Assembly (NCBI RefSeq): GCF_001591585.1
Contig: NZ_BCVE01000008.1
Coordinates: 143,252 to 207,251, forward strand
Direction of reading: 5' to 3'
DNA length: 64,000 bases
Source: Niallia circulans NBRC 13626
GTDB lineage: Bacteria > Bacillota > Bacilli > Bacillales > Cytobacillaceae
In this document: one piece after another, positions 9,720 to 19,897 of the stretch
Layout: every line of letters begins with the position of its first letter
Position numbering within the stretch: position 1 is the first letter of the stretch
Program-made: the position numbers and the translations under genes
Notes under the pieces: generated by a model
Told to the model about the DNA's origin: nothing
Seen by the model: only the letters and a program-made list of their open reading frames with translations
Databases searched by the model: none

Positions 9720-9735
9720 TAAACTACCAATTTAG

Positions 9736-12054
9736 CTAATTAATTTCCAACCCTTCGTAGGTTGTATGGTCTATTTTCTCAAAATACTCATTTTGTTTTC
9801 CGTATTCGATATACATAGTCAGTTCATGCATTGCTCTTGTACAAGCTGTGTAAAATAATTCTTTCTCTAATTCGCCTTCATAACTAGAAGCATTATAAAG
9901 GATAACTCCATCAAACTCAATTCCTTTTGCTAAATAGGCCGGTATGACAGATACACCTTTTTCATAAGAAGTTGTTCCTTTTTGAATAAAACGAACATCC
10001 ACTTTTGCTTTAAGTCGTTTATATACTTCCTTACTTTCTTCAATTGTTTTGCAAATGATCGCAATTGTTTTATGGCCTTTTTCCTTCCACTCTTCCATTC
10101 GCTTTTGGATGTCCTTTATTTTCTTATCCCCATTTGCCACATTTACGACTGTAGGTTTTTCACCATGGCGATTAAATGGTTCAATTAAATCTCCATTTAC
10201 AGTCAAGCCTCTTGTAAACTCTATTATTTCCTTTGTTGAACGATAACTTTTCATTAACTCTATTCGTTCTACTTCTCCGCTCTCTTCATTCCTAACAATT
10301 TCATTGTGATGATGCGCATAAATAGCTTGGTTAATATCCCCTAAAAGAGTCATTTTACTATATGGAAATAGTTCCTTCAAATAGTTAATTTGGAAATCAG
10401 AATAGTCTTGTGCTTCATCAATAAATACTTGGCGAATACCAGACGTAGATTTTTTCCCTTCTAGTTTATCTTTTAGGTAGGCAAAAGGAGTTCCATCTTC
10501 ATACGCCAGAAAGCTTCGATTGAGATTAGCAATCGTTTGTGTTCCTATCGTTTGCCACTCTTTCTCTGTTAACTCTTTAGGACAAGGTAAATGAAAAATG
10601 TTTTTGTAGATTGATGCAATATCAATAAATCGCATTTTTTTTATGGAAGCATAAATTGATTTAAAATATCGATTTACAATAAACTTACGTAAAAACTTTT
10701 CCTCTTCCTCGAAATAAGCAAACTCTTGCTCTTTCCCATTTTTCATTTCAGATGCATGGTATGCTTCTAAATATTCCTCTTTATCTAGCAGCTGAATTTC
10801 TTCCTCCACCCAAGGCTGCTTTCTTTCTACTTTAGCATGTTTTTTCATTTCTTTTTGTGCCCATTCAATTAATAATTGCATTCGATTGGGAATCGTGATA
10901 GTGCTATCCATTTCGTAAAATTTCCTCGTCAGTTCTTCACTAGAGATAAATACTTTTTTCCGAAACATAATATCCTTAAATACAATCCCATCATTCTGAA
11001 GATGTTGAAGATATTCATCGATTAGCTCTTTAAATGCAACACTACTTTTATATTGAATACTTATTAATCTTTGCGCTTTTTTTGCCTTGTCTGTTTCTGT
11101 TAACAAATACTCTAATTGAGAAAAGGAGTCTTCCACTTGATAAGGTTTGCCAATCCTTGATTGCAAATACTCATAAAAGGTGGACTGACGCATATTCTCT
11201 TCTCCCAGCTCTGGCAGTACAGTGGAAACATAACTATTAAATAATGGGTTGGGCGAAAATAGCATAATATTATCCGATTTTAATGTATCTCGGTGTTTAT
11301 ATAATAAATAGGCAACTCGTTGCAAAGCAGCGGAAGTTTTCCCACTTCCAGCAACTCCTTGGACAAGCAAGTATTTACTTTTATCATTTCGAATAATTTG
11401 ATTTTGTTCCTTTTGGATAGTAGCAACAATTGATTTCATCATGGAGCTGGCATTATTACCAAGCACCTCTAGTAATAACTCATCTCCAATAGTAACACCA
11501 GTATCAAATAAGCTAAATAGCTTTCCATCACGGATAATAAATTGTCTTTTTAATAATAATTCCCCATCAACTTTACCACCTGGTGTTTGATAAGACGCTG
11601 GTCCTGGTGAATAATCATAATAAACACTAGAAATTGGCGCCCTCCAATCATATATGTAAAACTCTTCATTCTTTTTATCCATGAACGAACGTATGCCAAT
11701 ATATACCGGTTCAGTTTCCTCCCCCTCTTCCTTAAAATCTATCCTACCAAAGTAAGGAGAATCCTTTAATTTATGAAGAACCTTTTGCTGTTTATGGATC
11801 TGTCCATATGTTCGCTCACGCTCACCAAGTAGCTCTGCTTGCTGCTTAATACTTGTAAATGTTTCAATGACATCATCTGGTTCATCTAAGTTTACAGTAA
11901 CATCTTCCCAGAAACTAGAACGCAGCTGGCTTACATCACCGCCAATATGGTTAATATCAGTTTCTAATACTGTTAGCTTCTCTTCAATTTGTTGACGAAC
12001 AAAATCTATTCGCTTTTGTTCCTGGTCTTTTTCTAGTTCTTCTTTATTGTTCAT
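9736..12054 (-). CDS. helD: RNA polymerase recycling factor HelD (SF1 helicase-like)
   Basis: 772 residues, matching the ~774 of B. subtilis HelD. The N-terminal coiled-coil arm covers about residues 1-110, with EKDQEQKRIDFVRQQIEEK at the start. The NTPase core has Walker A GVAGSGKTS (Lys239), Walker B VFIDEAQDYS and later helicase motifs such as KSYRSTKEI and YLAKGIEFDGVI. HelD uses nucleotide binding and its arms to pull stalled RNA polymerase off DNA and recycle it. The start is ATG 12054, just after GGGTGGAG; the ATT-type codon at 12075 is too early. It is transcribed alone. Confidence 0.9.
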   Translation of the reverse strand: MNNKEELEKDQEQKRIDFVRQQIEEKLTVLETDINHIGGDVSQLRSSFWEDVTVNLDEPDDVIETFTSIKQQAELLGERERTYGQIHKQQKVLHKLKDSPYFGRIDFKEEGEETEPVYIGIRSFMDKKNEEFYIYDWRAPISSVYYDYSPGPASYQTPGGKVDGELLLKRQFIIRDGKLFSLFDTGVTIGDELLLEVLGNNASSMMKSIVATIQKEQNQIIRNDKSKYLLVQGVAGSGKTSAALQRVAYLLYKHRDTLKSDNIMLFSPNPLFNSYVSTVLPELGEENMRQSTFYEYLQSRIGKPYQVEDSFSQLEYLLTETDKAKKAQRLISIQYKSSVAFKELIDEYLQHLQNDGIVFKDIMFRKKVFISSEELTRKFYEMDSTITIPNRMQLLIEWAQKEMKKHAKVERKQPWVEEEIQLLDKEEYLEAYHASEMKNGKEQEFAYFEEEEKFLRKFIVNRYFKSIYASIKKMRFIDIASIYKNIFHLPCPKELTEKEWQTIGTQTIANLNRSFLAYEDGTPFAYLKDKLEGKKSTSGIRQVFIDEAQDYSDFQINYLKELFPYSKMTLLGDINQAIYAHHHNEIVRNEESGEVERIELMKSYRSTKEIIEFTRGLTVNGDLIEPFNRHGEKPTVVNVANGDKKIKDIQKRMEEWKEKGHKTIAIICKTIEESKEVYKRLKAKVDVRFIQKGTTSYEKGVSVIPAYLAKGIEFDGVILYNASSYEGELEKELFYTACTRAMHELTMYIEYGKQNEYFEKIDHTTYEGLEIN

Positions 12055-12211
12055 AGTGTCTCCACCCCTAATCAATTATCTTGACAAGCAGAATCATTTT
12101 GTGATATCATTAATATAGAAATAATATAATCTTTTCTAAAAATGAATTCACTAACAGATTCATTTATTTTAACATATCTATCAACAAATTACCATTATTA
12201 TAAGAATAGAC

Positions 12212-12238
12212 ATCCCATATCCTTTACGGATATGGGAT
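12212..12238. terminator. small perfect hairpin
   Basis: ATCCCATATCC and its complement flank a 5-base loop, followed by TTATTATG on the plus strand. It may be the remains of a terminator for a lost gene, since the adjacent ltaS has its own. Confidence 0.5.
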
Positions 12239-12473
12239 TTATTATGTGTTTAGTTATATTTTTGCCATGTTCTTTTTGATTGAAACCTAATCCCTTCTCT
12301 CATTTTTAAACAGTGAGAGAAAATGACCTCCTGCATGGTCACAAAATCTAGATAGGCCATAATCCGAATGATGATAAATAGCCTCTCCAGCATAAAGAAA
12401 ATATTTCTTCCTCTAATGCCAGATAACAAGATATAGCTAAAATAATATAAAATGTCGCTATTTTATTAACAAT

Positions 12474-12511
12474 AAAAAAGTCCCTTCCCACATACTGGAA
12501 AGAGACTTTTT
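12474..12511 (-). terminator. ltaS terminator
   Basis: On the minus strand, AAAAAGTCTCTTTCC pairs with GGGAAGGGACTTTTTT just after the ltaS stop, ending in a T-run. This is a typical intrinsic terminator. Confidence 0.85.
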
Positions 12512-12517
12512 AAATGC

Positions 12518-14479
12518 TTATTCTTCCGGTGATTCTTCTGAATCAGTCTTACTAGTATTACCTTTTATATAATTATAATCCTCACGGTTTATTGGGGTAA
12601 ATCCATCTGGTTTATGGAATCGCAATAAATCCTTCATCACAATGCTATCAGATGCTTGTAGTTCAGCAGCAGCTGCTTCCGCTTGTTCTTTTCCTTTTTC
12701 TGCATCCACTAACTCGCCGTTAGCATCATAATAGTTATCACCTATTTTTGTTAGTGTAGGAGAAACAAAGTCACCGTTTCTAAATGGAACTGTTTCACGA
12801 TGCTGCTCAGAAAGTAAATCAGAACCAACTTGTAAATAGTCCTTTGTATCAATACCAAGAAGATGCATTAACGTTGGCATTACATCTACTTCGCCGCCGT
12901 ATTTGCTTACGACATTCCCTTCAACACCTGGTACATGAATAAATAATGGTACACGTTGTAACTGCGTGTTCATAAATGGTGTGATTTCCTCTTCACCAAG
13001 TACTTGGGCCATTGCTTTATTATGATTTTCAGAAATTCCATAATGGTCACCATACATAACAATTACTGAATTATCATATAATCCTGATTCTTTAAGTTCT
13101 TTAAAGAATAAACGGATTGATTCATCTAAATAATGAGCAGATTGGAAGTAATGGTTAACAGCATTGTCACCAAAGTCACCTGCTGGGAAGTCCGTATCTC
13201 CCTCATCCATTTCAAATGGATGGTGATTAGATAGCGTAATGAACTTTGTATAGAATGGTTGCTTTAACCCTTCAAGCAGAGGCATACTCTGTTCAAAGAA
13301 CGGTATATCCTTCATACCATAGTTTTTTGTATTTTCTTCTGACATATCATAATACTCTGCGTCAAAGAATTTATCATATCCAATCGTTTTATACATTTCA
13401 TTACGATTCCAGAATGTTTTATAATTCCCATGAAATGCAGCGGATGTATAACCTTCCCCTTTTAGAATAGCTGGTGCTGATTGTAATGTATTTTGCGCTT
13501 TGTTTACAAAAACAGCTCCTTGGGACATTCCGTATAGAGAATTTTCCATCATAAATTCCGCATCAGATGTTTTTCCTTGTCCTGTTTGGTGGAAGAAATT
13601 ATCAAAATAAAATGTATTGTCATCTTTAATGAGTGAATTTAAAAATGGTGTTACTTCTTCTCCATTTAATTTGTAATTAATAATAAAGCTTTGTAGGGAC
13701 TCTAATGAAACGTAAATAACGTTTTTGCCCTTTGCAACTCCGAAGTATTTGTCATTTGGTTCTGCATAATTAGCACTAATAAAGTTTTGTACTTCCGTAA
13801 TGTCGCTGCTGTCTGCCAATGCTCTTTGACTTTCCGAACGAGCATTTTGGACGATATCATATATAGTGAAGTTATATGCACCTAAATATTTCACTAAATA
13901 GTTTCTATCAAATGAACGACTTAATAATTGCGGGCGGTCTGCCTCCGCTAAACCTAAATTAATAACAAATGTCAAAATAGCTAGTGCAAAAACTGATTTT
14001 GCTGCTTTTCTATTTTTTTGTATCGTAGGTTTATATGCTTTTGTTGCAAGTAATACGATTAAAATAATAACATCAAGGAAATAAAGTATATCATAAGGTT
14101 TAAGTAACGATAAAATACTGTCACTTAATTGACCACCATTTACTTTCACCTGCATTACTACTGGAACTGTTATAAAGTCAGTAAAGAAGCGATAATAGAC
14201 TATGTTTGCATATAATAAAGCTGACATTAATGCCGTATTTATCGTAATATAAATAGGCTGTGCTTTCCCTTTAACAAATAAAGCAAGTCCAATAAAGAGC
14301 AACGCAGAGCTCAATGGATTAATAAATAGTAGAAATTCCTGCATAGGCCCTTGGACACCAATGCTAAACTCTACCTTATAACCAATATACGTTTTCAACC
14401 AAAATAAAATTATGGCGATTAAAAAGAAAGAAGAATGTTTTGTTAAAAATTTGCGAAATAATTCTACTGTACCTTTCAA
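12518..14479 (-). CDS. ltaS: lipoteichoic acid synthase family protein LtaS
   Basis: 653 residues. Five membrane spans in the first ~215 residues are followed by an extracellular sulfatase-like domain. The catalytic threonine is in GQGKTSDAEF (Thr304). Metal ligands are in VYVSLESLQSF and VMYGDHYGISE, and HHPFEMD is conserved. The enzyme polymerises glycerol phosphate from phosphatidylglycerol onto the glycolipid anchor at the outer membrane face. Bacilli carry several paralogues (LtaS, YfnI, YqgS, YvgJ), so the paralogue assignment is by length and overall form. It starts at TTG 14479 after GAGGTGA. The tail is rich in Asp, Ser and Glu. Single gene with a clear terminator. Confidence 0.85.
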   Translation of the reverse strand: MKGTVELFRKFLTKHSSFFLIAIILFWLKTYIGYKVEFSIGVQGPMQEFLLFINPLSSALLFIGLALFVKGKAQPIYITINTALMSALLYANIVYYRFFTDFITVPVVMQVKVNGGQLSDSILSLLKPYDILYFLDVIILIVLLATKAYKPTIQKNRKAAKSVFALAILTFVINLGLAEADRPQLLSRSFDRNYLVKYLGAYNFTIYDIVQNARSESQRALADSSDITEVQNFISANYAEPNDKYFGVAKGKNVIYVSLESLQSFIINYKLNGEEVTPFLNSLIKDDNTFYFDNFFHQTGQGKTSDAEFMMENSLYGMSQGAVFVNKAQNTLQSAPAILKGEGYTSAAFHGNYKTFWNRNEMYKTIGYDKFFDAEYYDMSEENTKNYGMKDIPFFEQSMPLLEGLKQPFYTKFITLSNHHPFEMDEGDTDFPAGDFGDNAVNHYFQSAHYLDESIRLFFKELKESGLYDNSVIVMYGDHYGISENHNKAMAQVLGEEEITPFMNTQLQRVPLFIHVPGVEGNVVSKYGGEVDVMPTLMHLLGIDTKDYLQVGSDLLSEQHRETVPFRNGDFVSPTLTKIGDNYYDANGELVDAEKGKEQAEAAAAELQASDSIVMKDLLRFHKPDGFTPINREDYNYIKGNTSKTDSEESPEE

Positions 14480-14959
14480 TCCCGTTCACCTCAATTCAAA
14501 TAATTAACAATTTTTAATATAATGTTTATTTTCCCTTAATAAGTGCTACCTTATCTACATATGATACTGCTCTTCCTTTTGTTCATCTCTTTATGAAGTA
14601 GCAGATGATGAAATGACGTAATCCATTATAACACATCATTTTTATAATGGTCATTTCTTTTTCTTCCTATTAATGTAAATTTTCATTAATTGGATTTCAA
14701 ATCAACCCCATCTTACATTAAATGAATGAATATTGCCAGCGATATCTATATTTATACGAAAAAAAGAAAGAAAAGCACATGTTTTGTGTTTTTTCGACAA
14801 GAATGTATATTAACATTTCTTTTATAAAAAGAAAATGGTAAATACTCACAACTCTTTCTTACTACCCTAAGATTAAGTCAGTTAAACAGCGGATAAGCAT
14901 ATTTAATCTTTCTATTATTAATAGTATAATGATTAGGATATTAAAAGGAGGAATTCTAC
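14480..14959. other. AT-rich divergent interval ltaS-M42 peptidase
   Basis: No gene seen. A long imperfect hairpin spans about 14609-14657 (GAAATGAC/GTCATTTC with inner CCATTATA/TATAATGG). A TATAAT at 14925-14930 lies just upstream of the M42 peptidase ribosome site and may be its -10 box. Confidence 0.5.
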
Positions 14960-16006
14960 TTGGTACAAATTAATCAAAAAGAGTATTTCGATTTATTAGA
15001 GCAAATATTGAATGTTACAAGTCCTTCAGGTAACACAGAAACCATTATTCAATTAATGGAAAAATACTTACATAGCGCAAATATTTCAACTTATCGAAAT
15101 AATAAAGGGGGATTAATTGCAACTATTCCAGGCAAAATCTCAGAAAAGCAGCGGATGCTGACTGCCCATGTTGATACACTTGGTGCTATGGTAAAAGAAA
15201 TTAAAGCAAATGGTCGACTTCGCTTAGATTTAATTGGCGGATTTACGTATAACAGCATTGAAGGAGAAAATTGTGTAATTGAAACTTCTTCTGGCAAGAC
15301 ATATACAGGCACTATTCTCCTTCATCAAGCATCTGTTCATGTATATAAGGAAGCAAGAACTGCTGAGCGTAATCAAGCCAATATGGAAGTTAGAATTGAT
15401 GAAATCGTAAAAAACCAAGAAGACGTAAAAAAACTAGGCATTTCTGTTGGCGATTTTGTTTCTTTTTATCCACGTGTGGAGATTACCCCATCTGGATTCA
15501 TTAAATCAAGGCATTTAGATGATAAAGCTAGTGTGGCAATTCTGTTATTACTAATGAAAAAAATGACAGAGAATAATATCGAACTTCCGTATACAACTAA
15601 TTTCCTTCTTTCCAATAATGAGGAAATTGGCTATGGAGGCAATTCCAATATTCCAACCGAAACAATCGAATATATGGCTGTTGATATGGGAGCAATGGGA
15701 GACGGACAATCTACAGACGAATATACTGTCTCCATCTGTGTGAAAGATGGTAGCGGACCATATCATTATGCCTTACGAAAACGTCTTGTTCAATTAGCTG
15801 AAAAACACGAGGTTCCCTATCAACTAGATATTTATCCATATTATGGATCAGATGCATCTGCAGCAATACGATCTGGTCATGATATTAAACATGCATTAAT
15901 CGGACCAGGTATCGATTCCTCTCATGCATACGAACGTACTCACTTTTCGTCTATTAAGGCAACAGGTCAATTGATTTATCATTATCTGTTAAGTGATTTA
16001 GTCTAA
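14960..16006 (+). CDS. M42 family aminopeptidase
   Basis: A 348-residue M42 metallopeptidase (glutamyl aminopeptidase/FrvX-like). Metal and catalytic motifs in order: TAHVDTLG, then RHLDDKASVA, then SNNEEIGYGG, then AVDMGAMG, and a late HAYERTH histidine. These cytosolic enzymes form large oligomers and trim N-terminal residues from peptides. It starts at TTG 14960, 8 bases after AAAGGAGG. It is transcribed alone and ends at a bidirectional terminator shared with the convergent peptidase gene. Confidence 0.9.
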   Translation: MVQINQKEYFDLLEQILNVTSPSGNTETIIQLMEKYLHSANISTYRNNKGGLIATIPGKISEKQRMLTAHVDTLGAMVKEIKANGRLRLDLIGGFTYNSIEGENCVIETSSGKTYTGTILLHQASVHVYKEARTAERNQANMEVRIDEIVKNQEDVKKLGISVGDFVSFYPRVEITPSGFIKSRHLDDKASVAILLLLMKKMTENNIELPYTTNFLLSNNEEIGYGGNSNIPTETIEYMAVDMGAMGDGQSTDEYTVSICVKDGSGPYHYALRKRLVQLAEKHEVPYQLDIYPYYGSDASAAIRSGHDIKHALIGPGIDSSHAYERTHFSSIKATGQLIYHYLLSDLV

Positions 16007-16114
16007 TTTTCTATCCAACTATCAATGGGCTGTAAGACGTTTACGTTATGAGATTGTAAGGCGTCCAGATAGATAGCAGTAGTGCAACTATCCATACATA
16101 GTGGTTTCTTAATA

Positions 16115-16159
16115 GAAAAAAGAGGATGACATCTTTTATTATGAGTCACCCTCTTTTTT
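16115..16159. terminator. bidirectional terminator
   Basis: AAAAAAGAGGATGAC and GTCACCCTCTTTTTT form a stem with A and T tracts on the two sides, between two convergent peptidase genes. Confidence 0.85.
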
Positions 16160-16160
16160 G

Positions 16161-16700
16161 TTATTCAGGCCTTTTCCCTTTTTGCAATTCCTCTATTGTT
16201 AAACCAAAATCCATTTGTAAATGAGGATAATCTTTAAAGTTTGCCCAATCGCCACCCCATTGAAAACCTAGAGATTTTGCTATTTCTACCACTTCTGACC
16301 AATCACTTTTGCCATTACCGTTTCCATCATATTTCATATCCCAAATAACAACTCCATTAATATCCATAAGGGCAAAATCAATAGCTAGTCCATAATTATG
16401 ATATGACTGTCCCCCCTTTGCATTTGTGACAATAGAACCTTCGCTCGTTCTACCTTGCTCATATAAGCGATCCTGTTCCTCTACACTTCTGAAGTCCTCT
16501 GTGATAACTACCCGAATTCCAATATCACCAGCTTTTTTAACAAGAATATCCTTCTTCTCATTTACAACCGGGTTTAATTCAACAGGCATTGGAACATCCC
16601 TATAATCAGGCTGGTTTAATTTCCAATATAATAGAAGAATAGAGAAAAAAATCAATATAATAAATAAGCTTCTTCCATGCTTCTTTCTTTTTTTTCTCAA
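16161..16700 (-). CDS. CwlK-like M15 peptidase (L-Ala-D-Glu endopeptidase type)
   Basis: 179 residues. A strongly basic N-terminus (MRKKRKKHGR) and one hydrophobic span (about residues 12-26) anchor it in the membrane. The outer domain is VanY/M15-like: EDFRSVEEQDRLYEQGRT, the SYHNYGLAIDFAL zinc motif (His and Asp), and a late YPHLQMD histidine. Length and motifs fit B. subtilis CwlK, which cuts the L-alanyl-D-glutamate bond of peptidoglycan stems, but D,D-carboxypeptidase activity cannot be excluded. It ends at a bidirectional terminator. Confidence 0.8.
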   Translation of the reverse strand: MRKKRKKHGRSLFIILIFFSILLLYWKLNQPDYRDVPMPVELNPVVNEKKDILVKKAGDIGIRVVITEDFRSVEEQDRLYEQGRTSEGSIVTNAKGGQSYHNYGLAIDFALMDINGVVIWDMKYDGNGNGKSDWSEVVEIAKSLGFQWGGDWANFKDYPHLQMDFGLTIEELQKGKRPE

Positions 16701-16756
16701 AATACCGCTCCCAGCTTCAAAAGTTATTATTAGGTTTTACACCAAAATGTATTTCT

Positions 16757-19700
16757 TTATCGTAAATATTCAAATCGCGTAGTACTTCCCGTTTGCCCAG
16801 CGATTACCTCGAGCCTGATTTCCATTCGATCTTTCAATTCTGGAACATGGGAAATCACCCCAACTAATCGACCTGAATTTTGAATGTCCATCAATGTTTC
16901 AATTGCTTGATCCAAGGATTCTGGGTCTAATGTACCGAAACCTTCGTCAATAAACATTGTTTCAAGGGAAATACCGCCAGCAAAGTTTTGCACAACATCA
17001 CACAATCCTAATGCTAGGGCTAGTGAAGCTTTAAAACTTTCTCCGCCTGACAGTGTTTTTACATGTCTTTCTTGACCAGTATATTGGTCAAATACGAGTA
17101 ACTCTAAACCACTTTGGACATTTCCTTTTGATCGGTCACTCTTGCGGACAAGCTGATATCGACCGCTCGTCATTTTATTTAACCTGCTATTTGCTTGAAG
17201 CAATATTTCATCCAGGAAAGAAGCTAGTACATAGCGTTCAAAAGTAATTCGCTGAGCATTTTGTCCTCGGGAAATATCATATAAGTGGCCGACAAGTTTA
17301 TACTGATTTTCTAGATCCTTTACTTGTCGATTTATTTCAATCACCTGATTATATATTTCTTTATTTTCTTTCTGCTTTATTAACATATTTGTATGTTCTT
17401 CCTGCAATTTATCTGCTTCTTCAATAATTGTCTTAAGTTTGTTTTGAAGATCTTCCGTGTTCGGAATGGTAATATCTTTAAGCGTCTCTTCTAAATCCCT
17501 TAATCGATCGGAAACAGACCGACATTCTTCTCGGTAAGCTTGGACTGATGCTTTTAACTTTTCCACTTCCTTTTCCAACAATTTACTATCTGAATAAGAG
17601 CGATAGGTTGGAAATCCTTGCTTTGTCATGCTTTCTAAAAAAATCTCTCTTTCTGTCTGCAAGCTATCAGTTAGCTGTTTGATTTGTTTTTGTACGCTTT
17701 CAAACCGAACGGATTCTTTTTGCCAATTTTCTTTCGTCATCTGTACTTTTTCTTGCGCTAACTTAAATTGAGCTTCTAACTTCTCTAACTGAAGCGAACT
17801 TTCCTTCCATACTGTTTTATACTGTGATAGAACACGCAGTTCAGCTGGAATGACATCTTTCATATTTTTCCATGTCGTATTATGTTCCGTATATTGGATA
17901 GTAGTATCTCGCATCGCTACTGCAATTTTTTCAAGCTCAGATTGCAATTCCTGATACTCGCGCTCAGCACTAACAAGAGATTGTTCCATCTTATCTCTTT
18001 CTGTCAATTGTTCCTCAAGTCTCTTCTGTTCGGTCTCAATTCTGTGAAGTTCGCTTTTAATCGTATTTACTGCTATCGTACTCTCTTCATTAGTAAAAGC
18101 TGGGTAAACATCTTTCACTTTCATTAGCTTATTTTGGGCATCTTCCGCTAATAATTTCCATTGCGTATTTGCTTCAAGCCAAGCCGCTTCTGCTTTTGCT
18201 TTTTCCTTTTCTATTGCTTCAAAATCCTTTTTCGCATTCTTACGGTCTTCCTCCGTCGCATTATCATCGTGATTCCTATTTATTGCCGGATCAGGATGAT
18301 GAACACTTCCACATACCGGACAAGCCTCATCTTGCTTTAAGCTGCTCGCTAAAATAGATGATTGATTAATAAGCCATTTTTTTTCTAGCTCTTCTACTAA
18401 TCCTTTTGCATCTTCTACTCTTCTTAATGTATTATCTAGCAATTTTTTCTTTGCTTCTGCATCTTCCTTTTGTCTCATCCCGCGATTAAGTACTTCTAAA
18501 TAATCATTCATTTTCTCTAAAATAGATTGTAAATTCCGAAGCTTGTCTTTGTTTTCTAGCAGCATTTCCTTTATCCCGTCTAACTGCTTTAAACGTTCTT
18601 TCATATTTTGTATCCTTACTTCTTTCTCTTTTCGTTGAGTTTGAAGTAATTTTTCCTTGTCACCTATACTATCTAAATCTTTTTTTATCGTTCTTAGTTT
18701 TCCTTCTACTTCCGCGAAACGAAAGACATCCTTCTCCATATTTTTTAAATCGACAAGATAGTCAGCTAACTGTTTACGTTCTACTTCTTTGTCAACCTCT
18801 TGTTTAAGTTGTTTTTCTGCCTCCGTTAATTGAATATTAAGCTTTTCCAAGTTGAATTGAATTGTTTTCTCTTCCAAATTTCTGTCATCGATTTGTTTTT
18901 TTAAATGGTGGCAAATTTCTTCCTGCTGGGCAAGAAGTGCTGCTTTTTGCGCCTTATTAATTTTATTTTCTTTTTCTGTATATTCCTTCTGTTGACTATT
19001 TAGTTCATTTAAACGAGCAGCAAGCTCTTCTTTAAGCTTTATTTGTTTTAATATAGATTCCGCTTCATATAAATGTTGCTTCAAACTATCTCGTTCTTTG
19101 TTTTTTCGGTCCAATTTTTTCTGTATTTTTTCTATCTCTGCTCCCATTAATACAATTTCCTGTTCTAACAGGGGAAGAATCGCCACATCATTTTCTCGAT
19201 CTGATTCCAATTGAGTGATGAGATCCTGATGATAAACTGCCGTTATTTTCGATAAAGCATTAGTACGTAACAGGACTTTTTGTTCCACTTCTTTTTTTAG
19301 TGCTTGTGCTTGTTCCCTTAATTTCTCTTCAATCCGCTTATACATTTCCGTATGGAATAATCTCTGTAATATATTTTCTTTTTCTTTGCTATCGGAAGTA
19401 AGTAATCTACGAAATTCTCCTTGCGGGATCATGAGAATTTGCCGAAACTGATTGCTGTCAATTTGCATAATCTCCCTAACTTTTTCATCGACATCACGGA
19501 TAGAGGAGGCAACAAGTTGTTCATTTCCCTCTGCATCAAACGTATATAATTCTGCCTTAGCACCGATAGTTGTATATCCATCTCCTCTTTCCTTTTTCTT
19601 CTCTTGCTGAGGTGATCTTGTAATTAAATATCGCTTTTCTTTTAACTTAAATTCAAAACTGACTTCTGTTAACAAGGAGTCTTCAGCAAACTGGCTTCTT

Positions 19701-19897
19701 AATTCTGGACCATTGCGGTCTTCTCCACTTGCTTTCCCGTATATCGCATAACTAATTCCGTCAAAAATCGTTGTTTTCCCAGATCCAGTTTTTCCAGAAA
19801 TAACAAACATAGTACGATTTCCTAAAACAGTAAAATCAATGACTTCTTTTCGTGCATATGGTCCAAATGCTTGCATCGTTAGCTTTAACGGTCTCAT
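16757..19897 (-). CDS. sbcC: exonuclease subunit SbcC
   Basis: A 1,046-residue SMC-like ATPase. The head has Walker A GKTGSGKTT (residues 35-43) and a C-terminal signature LSGGESFKASLALALG near residue 948, then MFIDEGFGTLD. Two long coiled coils flank a zinc hook CPVCG (Cys526/Cys529) near the middle. With SbcD it forms the Mre11-Rad50-type nuclease that opens DNA hairpins and processes double-strand ends. The start overlaps the sbcD stop by 4 bp, so the two are translationally coupled. Confidence 0.97.
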   Translation of the reverse strand: MRPLKLTMQAFGPYARKEVIDFTVLGNRTMFVISGKTGSGKTTIFDGISYAIYGKASGEDRNGPELRSQFAEDSLLTEVSFEFKLKEKRYLITRSPQQEKKKERGDGYTTIGAKAELYTFDAEGNEQLVASSIRDVDEKVREIMQIDSNQFRQILMIPQGEFRRLLTSDSKEKENILQRLFHTEMYKRIEEKLREQAQALKKEVEQKVLLRTNALSKITAVYHQDLITQLESDRENDVAILPLLEQEIVLMGAEIEKIQKKLDRKNKERDSLKQHLYEAESILKQIKLKEELAARLNELNSQQKEYTEKENKINKAQKAALLAQQEEICHHLKKQIDDRNLEEKTIQFNLEKLNIQLTEAEKQLKQEVDKEVERKQLADYLVDLKNMEKDVFRFAEVEGKLRTIKKDLDSIGDKEKLLQTQRKEKEVRIQNMKERLKQLDGIKEMLLENKDKLRNLQSILEKMNDYLEVLNRGMRQKEDAEAKKKLLDNTLRRVEDAKGLVEELEKKWLINQSSILASSLKQDEACPVCGSVHHPDPAINRNHDDNATEEDRKNAKKDFEAIEKEKAKAEAAWLEANTQWKLLAEDAQNKLMKVKDVYPAFTNEESTIAVNTIKSELHRIETEQKRLEEQLTERDKMEQSLVSAEREYQELQSELEKIAVAMRDTTIQYTEHNTTWKNMKDVIPAELRVLSQYKTVWKESSLQLEKLEAQFKLAQEKVQMTKENWQKESVRFESVQKQIKQLTDSLQTEREIFLESMTKQGFPTYRSYSDSKLLEKEVEKLKASVQAYREECRSVSDRLRDLEETLKDITIPNTEDLQNKLKTIIEEADKLQEEHTNMLIKQKENKEIYNQVIEINRQVKDLENQYKLVGHLYDISRGQNAQRITFERYVLASFLDEILLQANSRLNKMTSGRYQLVRKSDRSKGNVQSGLELLVFDQYTGQERHVKTLSGGESFKASLALALGLCDVVQNFAGGISLETMFIDEGFGTLDPESLDQAIETLMDIQNSGRLVGVISHVPELKDRMEIRLEVIAGQTGSTTRFEYLR

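Larger units (their letters stand above)
12055..12517. other. noncoding interval helD-ltaS
   Basis: No convincing gene. It holds two hairpins (12212-12238 and 12474-12511, listed separately) and the helD upstream region. The middle part (about 12240-12470) shows no open frame with a ribosome site. Confidence 0.6.

Noticed and set aside
14609..14657. Long imperfect hairpin upstream of ltaS as a riboswitch
   Set aside because: It is simply AT-rich with no match to a known riboswitch fold, and its position relative to the ltaS start site is unknown.
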